Shown here piece by piece: positions 11,244 through 21,752 of a stretch of 64,000 bases of DNA. The stretch covers positions 374,883-438,882 of the forward strand of contig NW_015622546.1 of NCBI RefSeq assembly GCF_000835495.1. Reading direction: 5' to 3'. A program made the position numbers and the translations under genes. The DNA comes from Cladophialophora immunda (lineage: Eukaryota > Ascomycota > Eurotiomycetes > Chaetothyriales > Herpotrichiellaceae). The notes below the pieces were generated by a model. It saw only the letters and a program-made list of their open reading frames with translations, was not told where the DNA came from and searched no databases. How positions within the stretch are numbered: the stretch's first letter is position 1; every line of letters starts with the position of its first letter.

Positions 11244-12758
11244 TGAGGCCCTCAAATCCACAGTCCGGATTTTAATGGCAGCTTTATGACTGGACATCTA
11301 ACATCACCAGTTCCAACACAACACAGCCAACAAAGGAGCAAGACGAGCATCAAGAAATCCCACCCGAAGAGTGATGCTAGCCCGCAGTGCTTCGGGGGCT
11401 TTAGCACAGAGCTCATTGTATCGGAAGAGAGTATTCTATAGCATTTACCAAAGAAGAGTCAGTATAGCAGACTTGTTAAGAGACCAATAAGTGAGGTCAG
11501 CAAAAGTTCTTCCAAGCTAGCAGTCGGGATGTGAACCATACTGGCTTTCTTGATGAAGCATCCTCAGTTTGGAAGCGGATGTTTACTATGGAACGCGCCG
11601 GCACGTCTTCTGGAGCTGACGGTCTTGACTCGGGAGCCCTGCATTCGAATCGACTGTGCTAGATGCCTGCACAATGGCATGGAAGATGAGCTTGAAGCAT
11701 TCCGACATGAGACTCTGAGCCGAACCGACGACGCCGATGCCAAGAAAATGGCGACTCCACTTTGCCGATAGCCATTCCAGCCAATGGAAATCTTATATGG
11801 TCGTCCACAGAGATCCACATCCTCAGATCTTTGTTCCTCGTCTGATTCCCGTGGTTGCTGTCCAATTGGCGGACTTTCACTCTTCCGGTTTCTCCAAGGA
11901 CTTCGATGGGCGTACAGCACTCCCAGCCTGGAGAGGAGGGATGTAGTAATTCGTAGGCCTAGAATTCGAAGGTTCTGGTAGCTCTGGTAGTAGAGCCAGA
12001 CAGAGCACACTGAGCAGCCTTCGGGCGTATATACTTGGGTTAACACCCACCCCTATAGTCCTTCGTAGTCAAACTTCGTTCACGAACCCAGCGTTACCAG
12101 GAACTAGCGCCTCAACTTCATATCGTACTTGGAACAGTACAAGTGACTATTCCATTCTCTTACTACCGTCGAGTTACCACTCACTCTCTTGGGAAGGAAC
12201 ATTTGGGCGTTACTTCCGTTCACGCAAGCTCCCGCAGCTCTCACCTGATATCGTTGTCATCAACATAAAGCGCCAGTGGCAGGGCAGGAAGGTCCTCGAA
12301 TCACAAGGCAAGTCTCGGGGCTTGACGAAGTCGGTTGGGAGGACGGAACGATGTTGGCGAGGCGTAAGGGAAAAGGAGGGTCGGATGGAGGAAGGAAAAA
12401 CTGATGCCACCAAACTGTCTACTGACGATACGAGGCCCCCTCACGACATGGCGCACCGTTCACCAAGCCTAGGGCTATTCTTTGATTAGTACGGTACTGG
12501 TGTCGATGCCACAGTCTATCGTCTTGGTCATGGGGCGCGAACACACAGGAGACATGGTGCCTTTGGTTCAACCAGAGCGGAAGGCGGCAACTAAGAGGCC
12601 CCCGTCGAGGACGAAGTTCGTGCTCTCTCTCTGTATTATTCGTCAAACGAACTATTCCCATTCCTAGACCAATTCGGTGCCATCACCCACGGACTAAACG
12701 CATTTTGCCGTGTGATACCCCTCAAATTTGATTGTCAGATTCGTCTCACTGAGGACAG
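11244..12758. other. 1.5-kb region without a recognisable gene
   Basis: Both strands were read. Open frames here (for example 11564-12046 minus) show no family I recognise and look like chance or heavily decayed sequence. A small hairpin (ctggtagctctggtagtagagccag, about 11975-11999) is present. The base composition and short direct motifs between 12040 and 12480 could be remnants of a mobile element, but I found no terminal repeats, integrase, reverse-transcriptase or transposase motif to support that. Confidence 0.4.
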
Positions 12759-13334
12759 CTACACAGTGGCAGCAGGCTTGCCCGTTGTCAATCTTGAATG
12801 GCCCATTCTCTCGCTCCGAAGGACGCCGGTCGCCGTGAGGATATTAAGGATGAGGATCGCAAGGAAGAGCAGCCTGTAGATCGGGGCACACACCAGATGT
12901 TAGTTTTCACGTCATTTCACACGTTGCGCCGTCGTGACCCCAGGGAGAAAGGGAGAGGCCAAAAGCTACCAAAGCATGACCGCAAAAGCCAACAGCGCGC
13001 CGGCCACTCCTTGGGGATTGCCGCCGCCAAAGAGGTCCGCGACGGCGGCGAACCCAGCCAACCAGAAGATCATGGTCACCGCGTTGAGCGCAATGGTCAA
13101 GGGCGCCATCAAGCGCTCGGTGTCCCTGCGCGACGAGAAGTATGGGAAGAAGATGAAGAAGGAAGCCAGGAGGAGCGTCCACACGGAGCAGAAGACGACG
13201 AAGCTGAAGCGGTCGTGTGCGACGGACGCGCCGATGCTCAGGTCCACCGCGTCGGCGGACAGGCCCAGCTCGATGATGGAGAAGACGAGCGCGGTGCACA
13301 GCAGGACCAGGAGGACGAGGTCTGTCAAGGCCAT
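12759..13334 (-). CDS. MARVEL-domain membrane protein
   Basis: Small four-TM protein of the MARVEL group, known in fungi from membrane-domain or vesicle-associated proteins; exact role unknown. Exons 13334-12970 and 12873-12759 encode 159 aa, and the intron (12874-12969) interrupts a Trp codon in helix 4. Helix 1 is LVLLVLLCTALVFSIIELGL, immediately after the short cytosolic N-terminus MALTD. Helices 2 to 4 follow around FVVFCSVWTLLLASFFIFFP, IALNAVTMIFWLAGFAAVA and LLAFAVMLW-LLFLAILI. The C-terminus is a short polar tail. The second exon was found by continuing the helix-4 reading frame across a GTAGCT...CTACAG intron. It lies inside the accessory region but may be a bystander. Confidence 0.85.
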
Positions 13335-13959
13335 TTTGACCAGGCGAGGCAGAAAACCAGACGAGGGGGAGATTCAAGAGAAGCAGGGCTGGGATTGAGA
13401 TTGTGGGACGGTGAGGCAGGAGGAAAGAGAAAATCCAAGAACGCAGGAAGCGAAACAAGTATTGTTCCAAAGGCAACCATGATGTCGACTGGTAGGGTTG
13501 GGCGTCGATCAGGTGCGCTGTCGCAAGAGGGGGAGAAATTAGGAATTCAGGGTTAGAATGCGTCAAACCGGGCAACAGGGCTTCGAAACCCGCCATCCTT
13601 TTGTTTTGGGGCCATTACTTTGGGGATGGCGCGGGGCACGGGGATCTGCACGTGACGGCGCGCTGATTACCCAATGATTTAGTCAGGTGTGGCGCAGTCG
13701 TGTTGTCTGCCTTGGCAGTGCTCGAACATCGCGATATAGCCTCTAGCCTACCTATCAACGACCTCACTGAATAAGATGCCCGCACGCTGTGCTGCATACA
13801 GACAGAGTAACGCTGCCGGGACCTACATCTGCAGTATGCTCGCTGCTGCTCGGCAATGGCTCCGCTCTCGTATGATCGAAGCGACAACCATTCATCTCTG
13901 CGTCAGTGTTAATGTTCTTAATAGCTGACAAGGTCGGATGCCCCTATGCTGCTATTTCA
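13335..13959. other. intergenic, no gene seen
   Basis: 625 bp between the MARVEL start and the F-box gene stop. No conserved ORF, repeat or RNA gene was recognised. Confidence 0.4.
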
Positions 13960-16014
13960 TCAGTTCAAAAGATCAAGCTGCTCCAGAATATCGAGCCCGA
14001 GCAACTCCGCCTCGTATTGCAAAACGAGCTGTTGCTCTTGCTCCTTGGGTTCTGTGGTCTCTTGGTCGAGTTCTGTGGTGTGAACCAGGATCTCGTGTTC
14101 GACCTCTTCGCCAAAATAACCGGCAGAAGGGTTTGGATCACGATCCCAGAACGGGTTGAACATGAGGAGACTCAGTGCCCTTGGCAACTCTGTGCGGTAA
14201 ATCCGCTCATCCAACCAGTCACAAATGCCGCCTTCGGGACCAGGCATGCAGTAGTGGAAAAGTTGGACGTCTGGTTCTCGGTGCTGGTAGCTTCTCTGGA
14301 TGGACCAGAACTTGCTGGGGCGTCTTTTGATCTCGACGGGTCCTGGAGTGACCTTTCCTCCCGAGAGTGGGAATGCCGGCATTTGCGCTGGAAGACCCCT
14401 CCGTACTAGCTCATGGATATCATACATTGACCAGCACAGATTCCGGACGGAGGAGAACGGGGTAACACACTCAAGCGTGTTTGCTCCGTAGTAAGGCTCT
14501 GCGAAGCGGGCATCTGGTGAAGGGAGGTAATGGAAGGTATTTTCCGGAATATAAGCCAAGTTGACATTGAGCTGAGCAAGTGCGTAGAAAATGGTCTCTT
14601 GGTCGAGGTCAAACAGAAACGTGGTGCCTTGCAAGTGAATTGATAACCCGGAAAGAGGTAGTTGCTCTTGTTCACATAGCCAGAGAAGAAGGCATCTCAC
14701 ATCCAGTGTCACATTCGTCAAGGAGAGCTTGGTCAGCTTGGACAACTTGACGAGTCCGAGATCCAGCTGGGCAGTGAGTGAGCACATCATATCCAGCGTA
14801 AAGCCATCCGGTCGAGAGTATGCTTCTTCCAAGTCGGATAGTGTTTTGTAACCTCGTTGCGACTCACGAGGACTGTCTATAGCCTCGTCATTATCTTCCG
14901 GAGATTCAGAATCAGTCTCCTCTGCTCGTTTTAGCGCATTCACAAATTCCATGAATCCCAAGCCGGGGTCGGTGTATGCGGGTTCGAAGGACAATTCTCG
15001 TAGCTCCGGGAACGAGAAGAGACCTCCGAAGGTAAATTGAAAGTTGGTTCGCACATCCCACCGATCGAATGGTAGCCAGTTACCCCTGCAATATTTTAAA
15101 TGGAGTGTAATGCTTTGAATGTTTGGGTTGGAAGTGCGGTCGATTTTGTATCCTTCTAATCCCCCGAGGCGTGTATCCTCTGCAACCATGTTCGTCCAGT
15201 TCTCGTCCCAATAGTTCACCGAGAGTCGCTCAATAGCGGCACAATTTTGTACCAATTTGAACAGTTCTACGCCAGTGCGTAAGATGTCTCTGATTTCACC
15301 ATTCTCCAACCACCATCGGGGCCGCAGCCCCCAATTAGCGGCTCTCCGGAGAAGGTCTGGATCTCCTTGGATCCTCATTCTCAGGTATGGATCAAGACAG
15401 ATCGTTTCCAGATCATAATCGTCCGAAATAACGCATTCGTGGCAACTGGAAAGTTTTTGCAGGGCTTCTGAAACAGATCTGATCTCTGAAGATCGAAGCT
15501 GGCCTCTCCTTGCTTGATACACTTTAGCGTATTCCTGATGAAGACGGAAAATCTCTGATTGTTTCAGTCCTTTGATAAGGTTTGGATACCGAAGGCTCCA
15601 AGTAGGCCCGTCGAGACATTCTTCATACAAGACTAATGGATTCCACACAATCCGTCTTACCCGACGGGCGTGGCTGGAATCGCAGATATTCAGAAGTCCG
15701 GCCCACGACTTCTCATAGCTATTCAGATATGCAGTGCTGAATAGGAAATCAGCGCCTATTTCTGCCCAGTCGCGACACACGAGCCGCATTGTTTTCAGTG
15801 CCAATGGGCCAAGTGGCTCAAGAATGCGGAACCAGATTTCCGCAGGCAAGGAAGGTGGTGGAACGGGCTCGATCACGCCTTGGTCAAGGCTCCGGACGCT
15901 GGGCAAGTTCTCGGACGCAATATTCCGTTCGCGTTGACCAGGAAATAGCAGAAAAGTCTGTCGGAATCTCTTGGGACTCTTCCTGCGCACGCTCCTATAA
16001 GGGCTAGCCATCAT
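13960..16014 (-). CDS. F-box protein
   Basis: Probable substrate receptor of an SCF ubiquitin ligase. Single exon, 684 aa from the ATG pair at 16014. The frame extends upstream only to a TTG, so the first ATG was chosen. An F-box lies at about residues 55-97: LPAEIWFRILEPLGPLAL followed by MRLVCRDWAEIG, the usual 'LP.Ei...Il..L....l...r.vcr.w' pattern. The remaining roughly 580 residues are Leu-rich, with repeated 'L..L.L..V.L' stretches (for example LGLVKLSKLTKLSLTNVTL) suggestive of irregular leucine-rich repeats. An acidic stretch (ETDSESPEDNDEAID) sits mid-protein, and the C-terminus is Glu/Gln-rich. The target is unknown; F-box genes of this kind are numerous and variable in Pezizomycotina. 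Confidence 0.85.
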   Translation of the reverse strand: MMASPYRSVRRKSPKRFRQTFLLFPGQRERNIASENLPSVRSLDQGVIEPVPPPSLPAEIWFRILEPLGPLALKTMRLVCRDWAEIGADFLFSTAYLNSYEKSWAGLLNICDSSHARRVRRIVWNPLVLYEECLDGPTWSLRYPNLIKGLKQSEIFRLHQEYAKVYQARRGQLRSSEIRSVSEALQKLSSCHECVISDDYDLETICLDPYLRMRIQGDPDLLRRAANWGLRPRWWLENGEIRDILRTGVELFKLVQNCAAIERLSVNYWDENWTNMVAEDTRLGGLEGYKIDRTSNPNIQSITLHLKYCRGNWLPFDRWDVRTNFQFTFGGLFSFPELRELSFEPAYTDPGLGFMEFVNALKRAEETDSESPEDNDEAIDSPRESQRGYKTLSDLEEAYSRPDGFTLDMMCSLTAQLDLGLVKLSKLTKLSLTNVTLDVRCLLLWLCEQEQLPLSGLSIHLQGTTFLFDLDQETIFYALAQLNVNLAYIPENTFHYLPSPDARFAEPYYGANTLECVTPFSSVRNLCWSMYDIHELVRRGLPAQMPAFPLSGGKVTPGPVEIKRRPSKFWSIQRSYQHREPDVQLFHYCMPGPEGGICDWLDERIYRTELPRALSLLMFNPFWDRDPNPSAGYFGEEVEHEILVHTTELDQETTEPKEQEQQLVLQYEAELLGLDILEQLDLLN

Positions 16015-16078
16015 TTGGCTGATTTCACGCACACCGTCGGATTTCTTCAAGCCATTGAAAGTTTTAGAGCCGCGCTCT

Positions 16079-16120
<42 letters not shown>

Positions 16121-16644
16121 ATTATTCAGCTTTGCAGGTCAGCCGATTCATACTTGAAACTTTGATGTGTTTGTTTTGAAGGAAAGTTCTTGATTTGAAA
16201 CGTGGCAATATCCGTTATTCAGAAGAGCTAAACGATGGCTTGTTGGGCACCACGACTGTAAGCACAGCGACCATTGATTCGTGGTGTAGCTACTGTTCTC
16301 TAGGGCGCTGTGCTGCGTAGTCTAGTAAAATAGCTGACACTCACTAAATCCGATTAGGTTTAGTACATCAAGTAGAGTCTTGGCACGTTCGCCCACATTC
16401 CGCAACCTTGCAGCCTCACAGCCCGGAGAGATCTCCTCTCCTTTAATCAATTCAAAGAAATTGGTTCATCACGAATGTCCGTCTCTTGATGATGAGCAAA
16501 CAGCTAGGCAATCGGACCTCTGATGGCATGTCTAAGTTATGCTTTAAGCGGAATTTATTCCATGTGTCGTAAACAGAAAATACTCTGCCAATCATGCCGA
16601 CAGTGGAAGGATACCTCAGCTCATGGCCAGGCCAGCAAACACCA
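16015..16644. other. intergenic: F-box promoter and MFS 3' flank
   Basis: 630 bp, holding the GA microsatellite described separately. No gene was recognised. Sequence right of the repeat is A/T-richer than its neighbours. Confidence 0.4.
16081..16117. repeat. (GA)18 microsatellite
   Basis: Uninterrupted GA dinucleotide repeat about 70 bp upstream of the F-box gene ATG, probably in its promoter or 5' UTR. On the coding strand of that gene it reads as a CT tract, a common fungal promoter feature, although a perfect repeat of this length is also prone to slippage. Confidence 0.97.
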
Positions 16645-18641
16645 CTACTCCACGGCAACCACTACTTTTTGTTTCCTGAGCGAAGCCTTGACTGGGTGTG
16701 GGTCGGCAAAAATGTCATCTAGAATTCTTGGTCAGTCCTATTCTATAACTTTTGGGGCAAAAAGCGGGGGCAGGGTGGAACAGGAATTCTTTTACCGATT
16801 TCTTCCAGCGATCGACCCTTCGTCTCGACAAAGAACAAATAAATAAATACAATCCCCAACACGTCCACGCAGAGATACAAGATGTAGAACTTCCATCCGC
16901 CATTCGTCATCCCCACTGGAGCCGCATAGGTGTTGATGAAACTGACAATGTTCAGCCACAAGCCGCTCATGGCCAGCCCCTTGGCGCGGGCATTATAGGC
17001 AAGCACCTCAGCCGGGTACAGGGCCTGACAAGGGGTCCAGACGAACGCAAAGGCAAAAAGGAAGACGTAGACGAAGCTGATGCCCACCAGGCCGAGGCCG
17101 TGGTGGGTATTCTGCAAGGCGGAGCAAATCACGAGCATAAGCACGCAGAAGGAGCACACGCTGCTGGAGCCCATGAGCATGGGGCGACGGCCTGAGAAGG
17201 GGGCGTCAACAAGTTCCTTGTCCCGGATGTCGTGGGAAGGGGCAGAGCAACTCACCGGCGATGTCGATAAATCTGACCCCTAGAAGGGTGCCTATGGTCA
17301 TGATGGGCGACTGCAGTGCGTTCATGAGGAGGCGCTGCTTCTCGCTGGTGACGCCAGCGTTTTGCGCCATGAGCGGCATGTAATACGAGGTAGGTGGGAG
17401 ATCGATCTGGCCGAAGAAGCCGACGCAAAGGACGAGGAACATCCGGTGGCGGGCGCCGCGAGAATTGAAGAGTTCGCGGTAGTCATACCATCGCTGTTGT
17501 TGCAGGAAGCATATGGTCAGCAGAGAACTTGTGGCGGCGGCAGTCTTCCGTGAGAACCACCTAGGGAGGGGTTGAAGGAGGAGCGGGGGGGAGGGGGATC
17601 TCTTTACCTTATCACTGCCGCTTGTGTTGACACAGTCGCGCATCTCATCCATCTCAAGTTGGACGATCTCGTGAGTCGGATCGCCCTCTCCGTGATATCT
17701 ATGTCGCAGTGGTTAGCTCGCTCCTGGAGCTTTTTGATTTGTGATTGAAAAGCCACCACTTGCCTGGTCAAGATGTCATGAGCCTCCTGCTCGCGACCAC
17801 GGGACATCAGCCAACGTGGGCTCTCCGGACAGAAGAAGATGAACGCCAGCACAATGAGGCACGGGGCCGCCTGGACAGCCATAGGCAATCTCCAATTCAG
17901 CTCGCCCTTGGTATCATTGACGATGCCGTACTCGAGCCAGGTCGAGACGATCGCACCTGTTGGGCAGATAAGCCAGAGGATTCAAGACTCCACGGAGCAG
18001 GAGACGCGCTGACCGATGAAGTAGCACCCGTTGTATAGACCCATCATCACGCCTCGGTAAGCTGGGTGGGAGATCTCAACCGTGTAAGACTGAGACGACG
18101 GTCCAAGCATGACCGAGCCAACGCCCAGCACGATGCGACCGGCGATCATGTCCCTCCGACGCATGGCGGCGGCCTGGACCGCGCTTCCTATCAAGACGAC
18201 AAGGTTGGCGATAAACATGCCCCGTCGGCGCCCAAGGGTGTCGGCCAGCGGGCCGGCAATGAAGCTCCCGAGCACGTTGCCCAGGATGTACAAGGCCGCC
18301 AGGAAACCGTTGTTCGAGGCGACGTTGGTTCCAAATCGCTTCTGGAAGTCCTGCACGCTCGACACGCCGCCGAAGGTGTTGCCATCGAAGCCGTTGGCCG
18401 CGGAGTTCATGAAGGCCACGAACAGGATAGGGTACAGACGCAGGAGCGACTTGGAAAACGGGGAGGCCGCATCTTTGTTCCGGGCAATGACTGCGGCGAA
18501 GCGAGAGTCCTGGATCTGCACGACCTTGGCTGCCTTGCCTAGGGTTTGGACCGCGTCAATCTCACTGTAGGTGCGGGAGTCGGCGGTCTCGAGTTGAGTG
18601 ACACCGATCTCCTTTTCGAGATTGGTTTTCTCGATCGACAT
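16645..18641 (-). CDS. MFS sugar transporter (hexose/lactose permease type)
   Basis: Plasma-membrane sugar/H+ symporter family member, 539 aa, twelve TM. Six exons: 18641-18014, 17956-17764, 17698-17608, 17493-17256, 17191-16796 and 16718-16645. Sugar-transporter hallmarks are GPLADTLGRRRGM after TM2, the PESPRWLMSRGR motif after TM6 and FVETKGRSLEEI after TM12. The YHGEGDPTHEIVQLEMDEMR loop is typical of fungal lactose-permease/hexose carriers. Intron 2 (17699-17763) uses a GC donor (AG|GCAAGT) rather than GT; the frame is restored only by this splice. The last 74-nt exon gives the conserved ending 'EID.IF..P.PVKAS'. The ATG was chosen over an upstream TTG. In the cluster it could import a sugar or glycoside, but the substrate is unproven. 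Confidence 0.92.
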
Positions 18642-19579
18642 TGTGACAAAGAGCACGACAATAATGGGTGCGTCAAGAAGAACGTGCGAAGGGGCGAGAG
18701 ACCGAAATGGAGTATGAGCAAATCATCAGGACATGCCGAGTTTATATCGATGATTGCCTACTTCATACCTCGCTAGCCTGGGGAGTATGAACTGGAGAAG
18801 TCATGGCTACGAAACCGACGACAGAGCCAGTGCCATTTCCAACACGGAGCTGTACGTCAATCAAGGCTTCCGCGCTCGATTTGGAGCAAGCCCGGAGAGG
18901 CTCACAGATGACTTTGTTCCAACTCACAACGAGATACTTTGGGTCGTTCCCCAGAAACCAAATTTGGCCATGGGGGACGCGTGAAGTAATTAACCGGAAG
19001 CGGGAAGTTTGTTAGCGGCCGCCGGCCAGTCTCCGACGCTTCCCCGCACCCAGGGAGCCAATCAGCGACCACTGTCCACGTGGGGATGGACCATTCCAAC
19101 GTCGATCCTTAAGCCCCAGGTTTCAATGCCGGCTATAGCCTATACCATGACCATTCTGCCGACCTCGTTCCCGCTACAACATCTCTGCATTTTAGCCTCT
19201 CTGAGACCGGAAATCCAACCGGGCGCGCAAAGCAGGCTAAATGCGCCGCCATCGAATAGGCCAAGGGCGTTGGATGGCCAACATTTTCTTCTAAGTCTAT
19301 ACTATATGTATCCTGAAAGTAGAAGCTTGCAGCTCGCGCTGAGAGGCCTGATCGCGAGGATTGTTCCATTTGGCGACGTGGTGATGCAGAATTGGAGACT
19401 TACAGAGATGATCGAGCAGAGGAGACCGCTAATTGAGAAAAACGAGGATCTGAAGTGATATCTGGAAGAGACAACAGGGCTCAGGTTTTGAAATACATAT
19501 CACAGGGCAGGCGAAGGCCAGATGCTGAAAATTCCTACCTCATGTCGCGGAGGGTCTGCGGCTATGGCAAGGATCTATT
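18642..19579. other. intergenic, MFS promoter and HET-relic flank
   Basis: 938 bp. Open frames here (for example 19009-19458 plus) show no recognisable domain. The right part may be the decayed N-terminal portion of the HET-like sequence that follows. Confidence 0.35.
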
Positions 19580-19921
19580 GTGTCCGTAAATCGAACATTG
19601 GAAGCATTGAATCAATGGTCCAACATTGAAAGCCGCTTCAACTTTGTGACGGTGAGAGGGAGCTCGGTGACCGACTCAGCGCCATGTATACGCCCCTGGG
19701 AGCCCGGCCTGGCCCTGTCATCCACAAGTCGACTTGGTGCGCACGCTCCTTGGATCGTTCCAGTCTGCATCGATCAGTCCAATGTCCCCGAAAGAAACAC
19801 TCAGGTGCAATTGATGAATCGGATATACTCAAACGCAGAGACGGTTCTGGTGTTCCTTGGGTCGGAGGACGGGGGCTTAAGATACATACATATACTCACT
19901 TTCGACAATCATACCAGATGA
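19580..19921 (+). pseudogene. HET-domain fragment (heterokaryon incompatibility)
   Basis: A 113-codon open frame ends in CIDQSNVPERNTQVQLM followed by RIYSNAETVLVFLG, the strongly conserved core of HET domains ('W.DA.CIDQ....E...QV..M..IY..A..V...LG'). The upstream half contains VNRTLEALNQW, like the region before the core. The conserved 'LWIDA(V/I)' is altered to PWIVPV, and the frame stops soon after the core, so the rest of the domain and any effector region are missing. No ATG start in frame precedes the block. HET proteins trigger cell death on non-self recognition in filamentous fungi; this copy looks non-functional. Confidence 0.75.
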
Positions 19922-20169
19922 GCGTGGTGGAGCATGTTGAAACTTTTCCTGGTACGCGGACCTCTGCTCAGGCCTGCACAGTCACAGCTCAGATCAAATG
20001 GGAGGATGCTCAGGTCTGGAAAAAAACGGACATGGATTTTGGAGAGGTCAAGATTCGCCGCTGAGTATATTGGTATAGATTGGCATTCTGGACATCGTGC
20101 AGGGAAATGCGTTCCCCCGTTTGTTTGTCCTTGGTCTCCATACAAGAGCTCCTCCAAGCCGCAAAGCCA

Positions 20170-21752
20170 TCATAGCTTCTTCAGTTTCATCCCGTACTCG
20201 CTTGGCGGAACCACCGAAAAGTCGTAGTACTGGTATTTGGGTCTCCCACCGCGGTATTCCTTCCCGTCTTTCTCGAGGGTCAGCTCCCATCTGGTGAGCA
20301 GCTTCGACAACATCAACTTCATCTGATTCACGGCGAAGAACCGGCCAGGGCAGGCCTGACTGCCGAGTCCAAAGCCCAAGGAGTCTTCCGTCGCCATGCC
20401 CATCTTGAAAGCGCTTTCGCCGGCCTTGTTGCTTTCACGAAGTCGAAGAAATCGCCGTCCGTCAAACTCGTTCGAGTCGCGTCCGAATGTGTCCGGATCA
20501 GTCGCGATGGCCGCAGTGGCAGCTGTCGTCATTGTCCCGACTGGCAAGTTCAGCCCCGAGGTCTGGAATGTATATGGTTTGGTCACGATTCGGTTCATTG
20601 TCACTGCGAATAGATCAGACGCTCAGTTTTCAGAGAAGGGAATAAGGGCAACTCACAGAGGAATACCGGGGTAAGTCTCTGGCTTTCCTTCAGAAAACAA
20701 TCCAGTTTGAATAAGGAGTCGATGTCAACACTCCCGTCAGGGCGCATGGCCTTCCGTGCCTCGTCGCGTAGTTCTTCCATATAGCCGGGTTGACTCAGCA
20801 TGTCAATCAGGGCAACACTGATGGTCTTAGCAGTAGTATGAATCGATGCAATGAGTGTTCGCATCATCGTGTCGGAGAAGTCGTCGAGAGTCACGTCGTC
20901 CGGCGCACCACCCCATAGCCACTCGAATCCGTAGGACCCTTTTCGATACTTTGACTTTTCCTCCATGCCCAGGAGATTGCGGCTCTTCAGATCTTCGTAC
21001 ATGGGCGTCAATTGCCGCTTGACATATTGCCGGCTCTGTCGAAGTCTCCGAACACTCGGAATGAAAGGGGCCACCAGAGTTGCCAGGTAAGGCGGCCACG
21101 ACCGCACATCATCTGCCGACTTGTAGCGATTCACGGCGAAGTCGGCAGTCTGCGTGATCCACTCAGTATCCGAAGCCAGTGCCTCGCCGCACAGAAGAGC
21201 GTTCGTGACATTGGCTATGGCGGGGACGAAAAAGTCCATGAAGTTGATGGAGTGCGGCGACGAAGGGTCCTGGGGAAGGTGTTGGCCGAAGTATTCATCG
21301 ATCTTTGCGTTGAGTTTATTGGTAATGCTGTCCAGATTCTGATGGATGCCAATCCTCAAGGCTTTGCCCGACCACGGCCCTCGATTCGGGGCACCTGTGT
21401 AGTCTTGGGCGAAGATCACTGCTGATGCCAATGCCCAGCTGAACACGTTGTTCGGTAAATGTTTCATTTCCTCCAGGTGGTCCTTTGGGAGAATCACGCG
21501 GTACTGCACCGAGTATCCGCCAATGGGAATTGGGACTTTGAACGCTCGTCCAGACTTGTTGTACCTGCGGTAGCCTGATTCGAGTAAGTCCTTAAGCTCG
21601 GAGATGTACCGCTCTCTTGTATTCTTGCCATCAGGAAATTCGTGCGTGGGAATGTGATGCAGAGCTCTCGAGTCGCGCCAACGTTGATATCCCTTGCCCA
21701 GTATAAGAGCCAGTAACAGGGGGATGAGAGCAAAAAGCGCGATACTATGCAT
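20170..21752 (-). CDS. cytochrome P450 monooxygenase
   Basis: Heme-thiolate monooxygenase, 509 aa, anchored in the ER by the N-terminal helix (ALFALIPLLLALILG). Exons 21752-20657 and 20603-20170. The heme-binding motif FGLGSQACPGRFF has its Cys near residue 450. The K-helix ExxR is ESQR (in FLKESQRLTPV), and the I-helix segment is SIHTTAKT in place of the usual AGxDTT. The start (HHIPTHEFPDG and the following YRRYNKSGRAFKVP) resembles fungal P450s of the ent-kaurene-oxidase/trichothecene-oxygenase-like clans, but the CYP family cannot be assigned by eye. It is divergent from regulator TF2 across a 496-bp promoter with a perfect inverted repeat, which makes co-regulation likely. Confidence 0.93.

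Noticed and set aside
11564..12046. 160-codon minus-strand frame considered as a gene or integrase remnant
   Set aside because: A short 'LGETGRVKVRQ'-like run invited a mobile-element reading, but no catalytic motif, terminal repeat or target-site duplication could be found.
12798..13556. 252-codon plus-strand open frame
   Set aside because: Antisense to the MARVEL gene, low-complexity charged residues, no family similarity.
13906..14409. 167-codon plus-strand open frame
   Set aside because: Antisense to the 3' part of the F-box gene and starting from a non-ATG-like context; shadow frame.
18066..18570. two plus-strand frames of about 155 codons
   Set aside because: Both are antisense to the first exon of the sugar transporter, which has clear family motifs.
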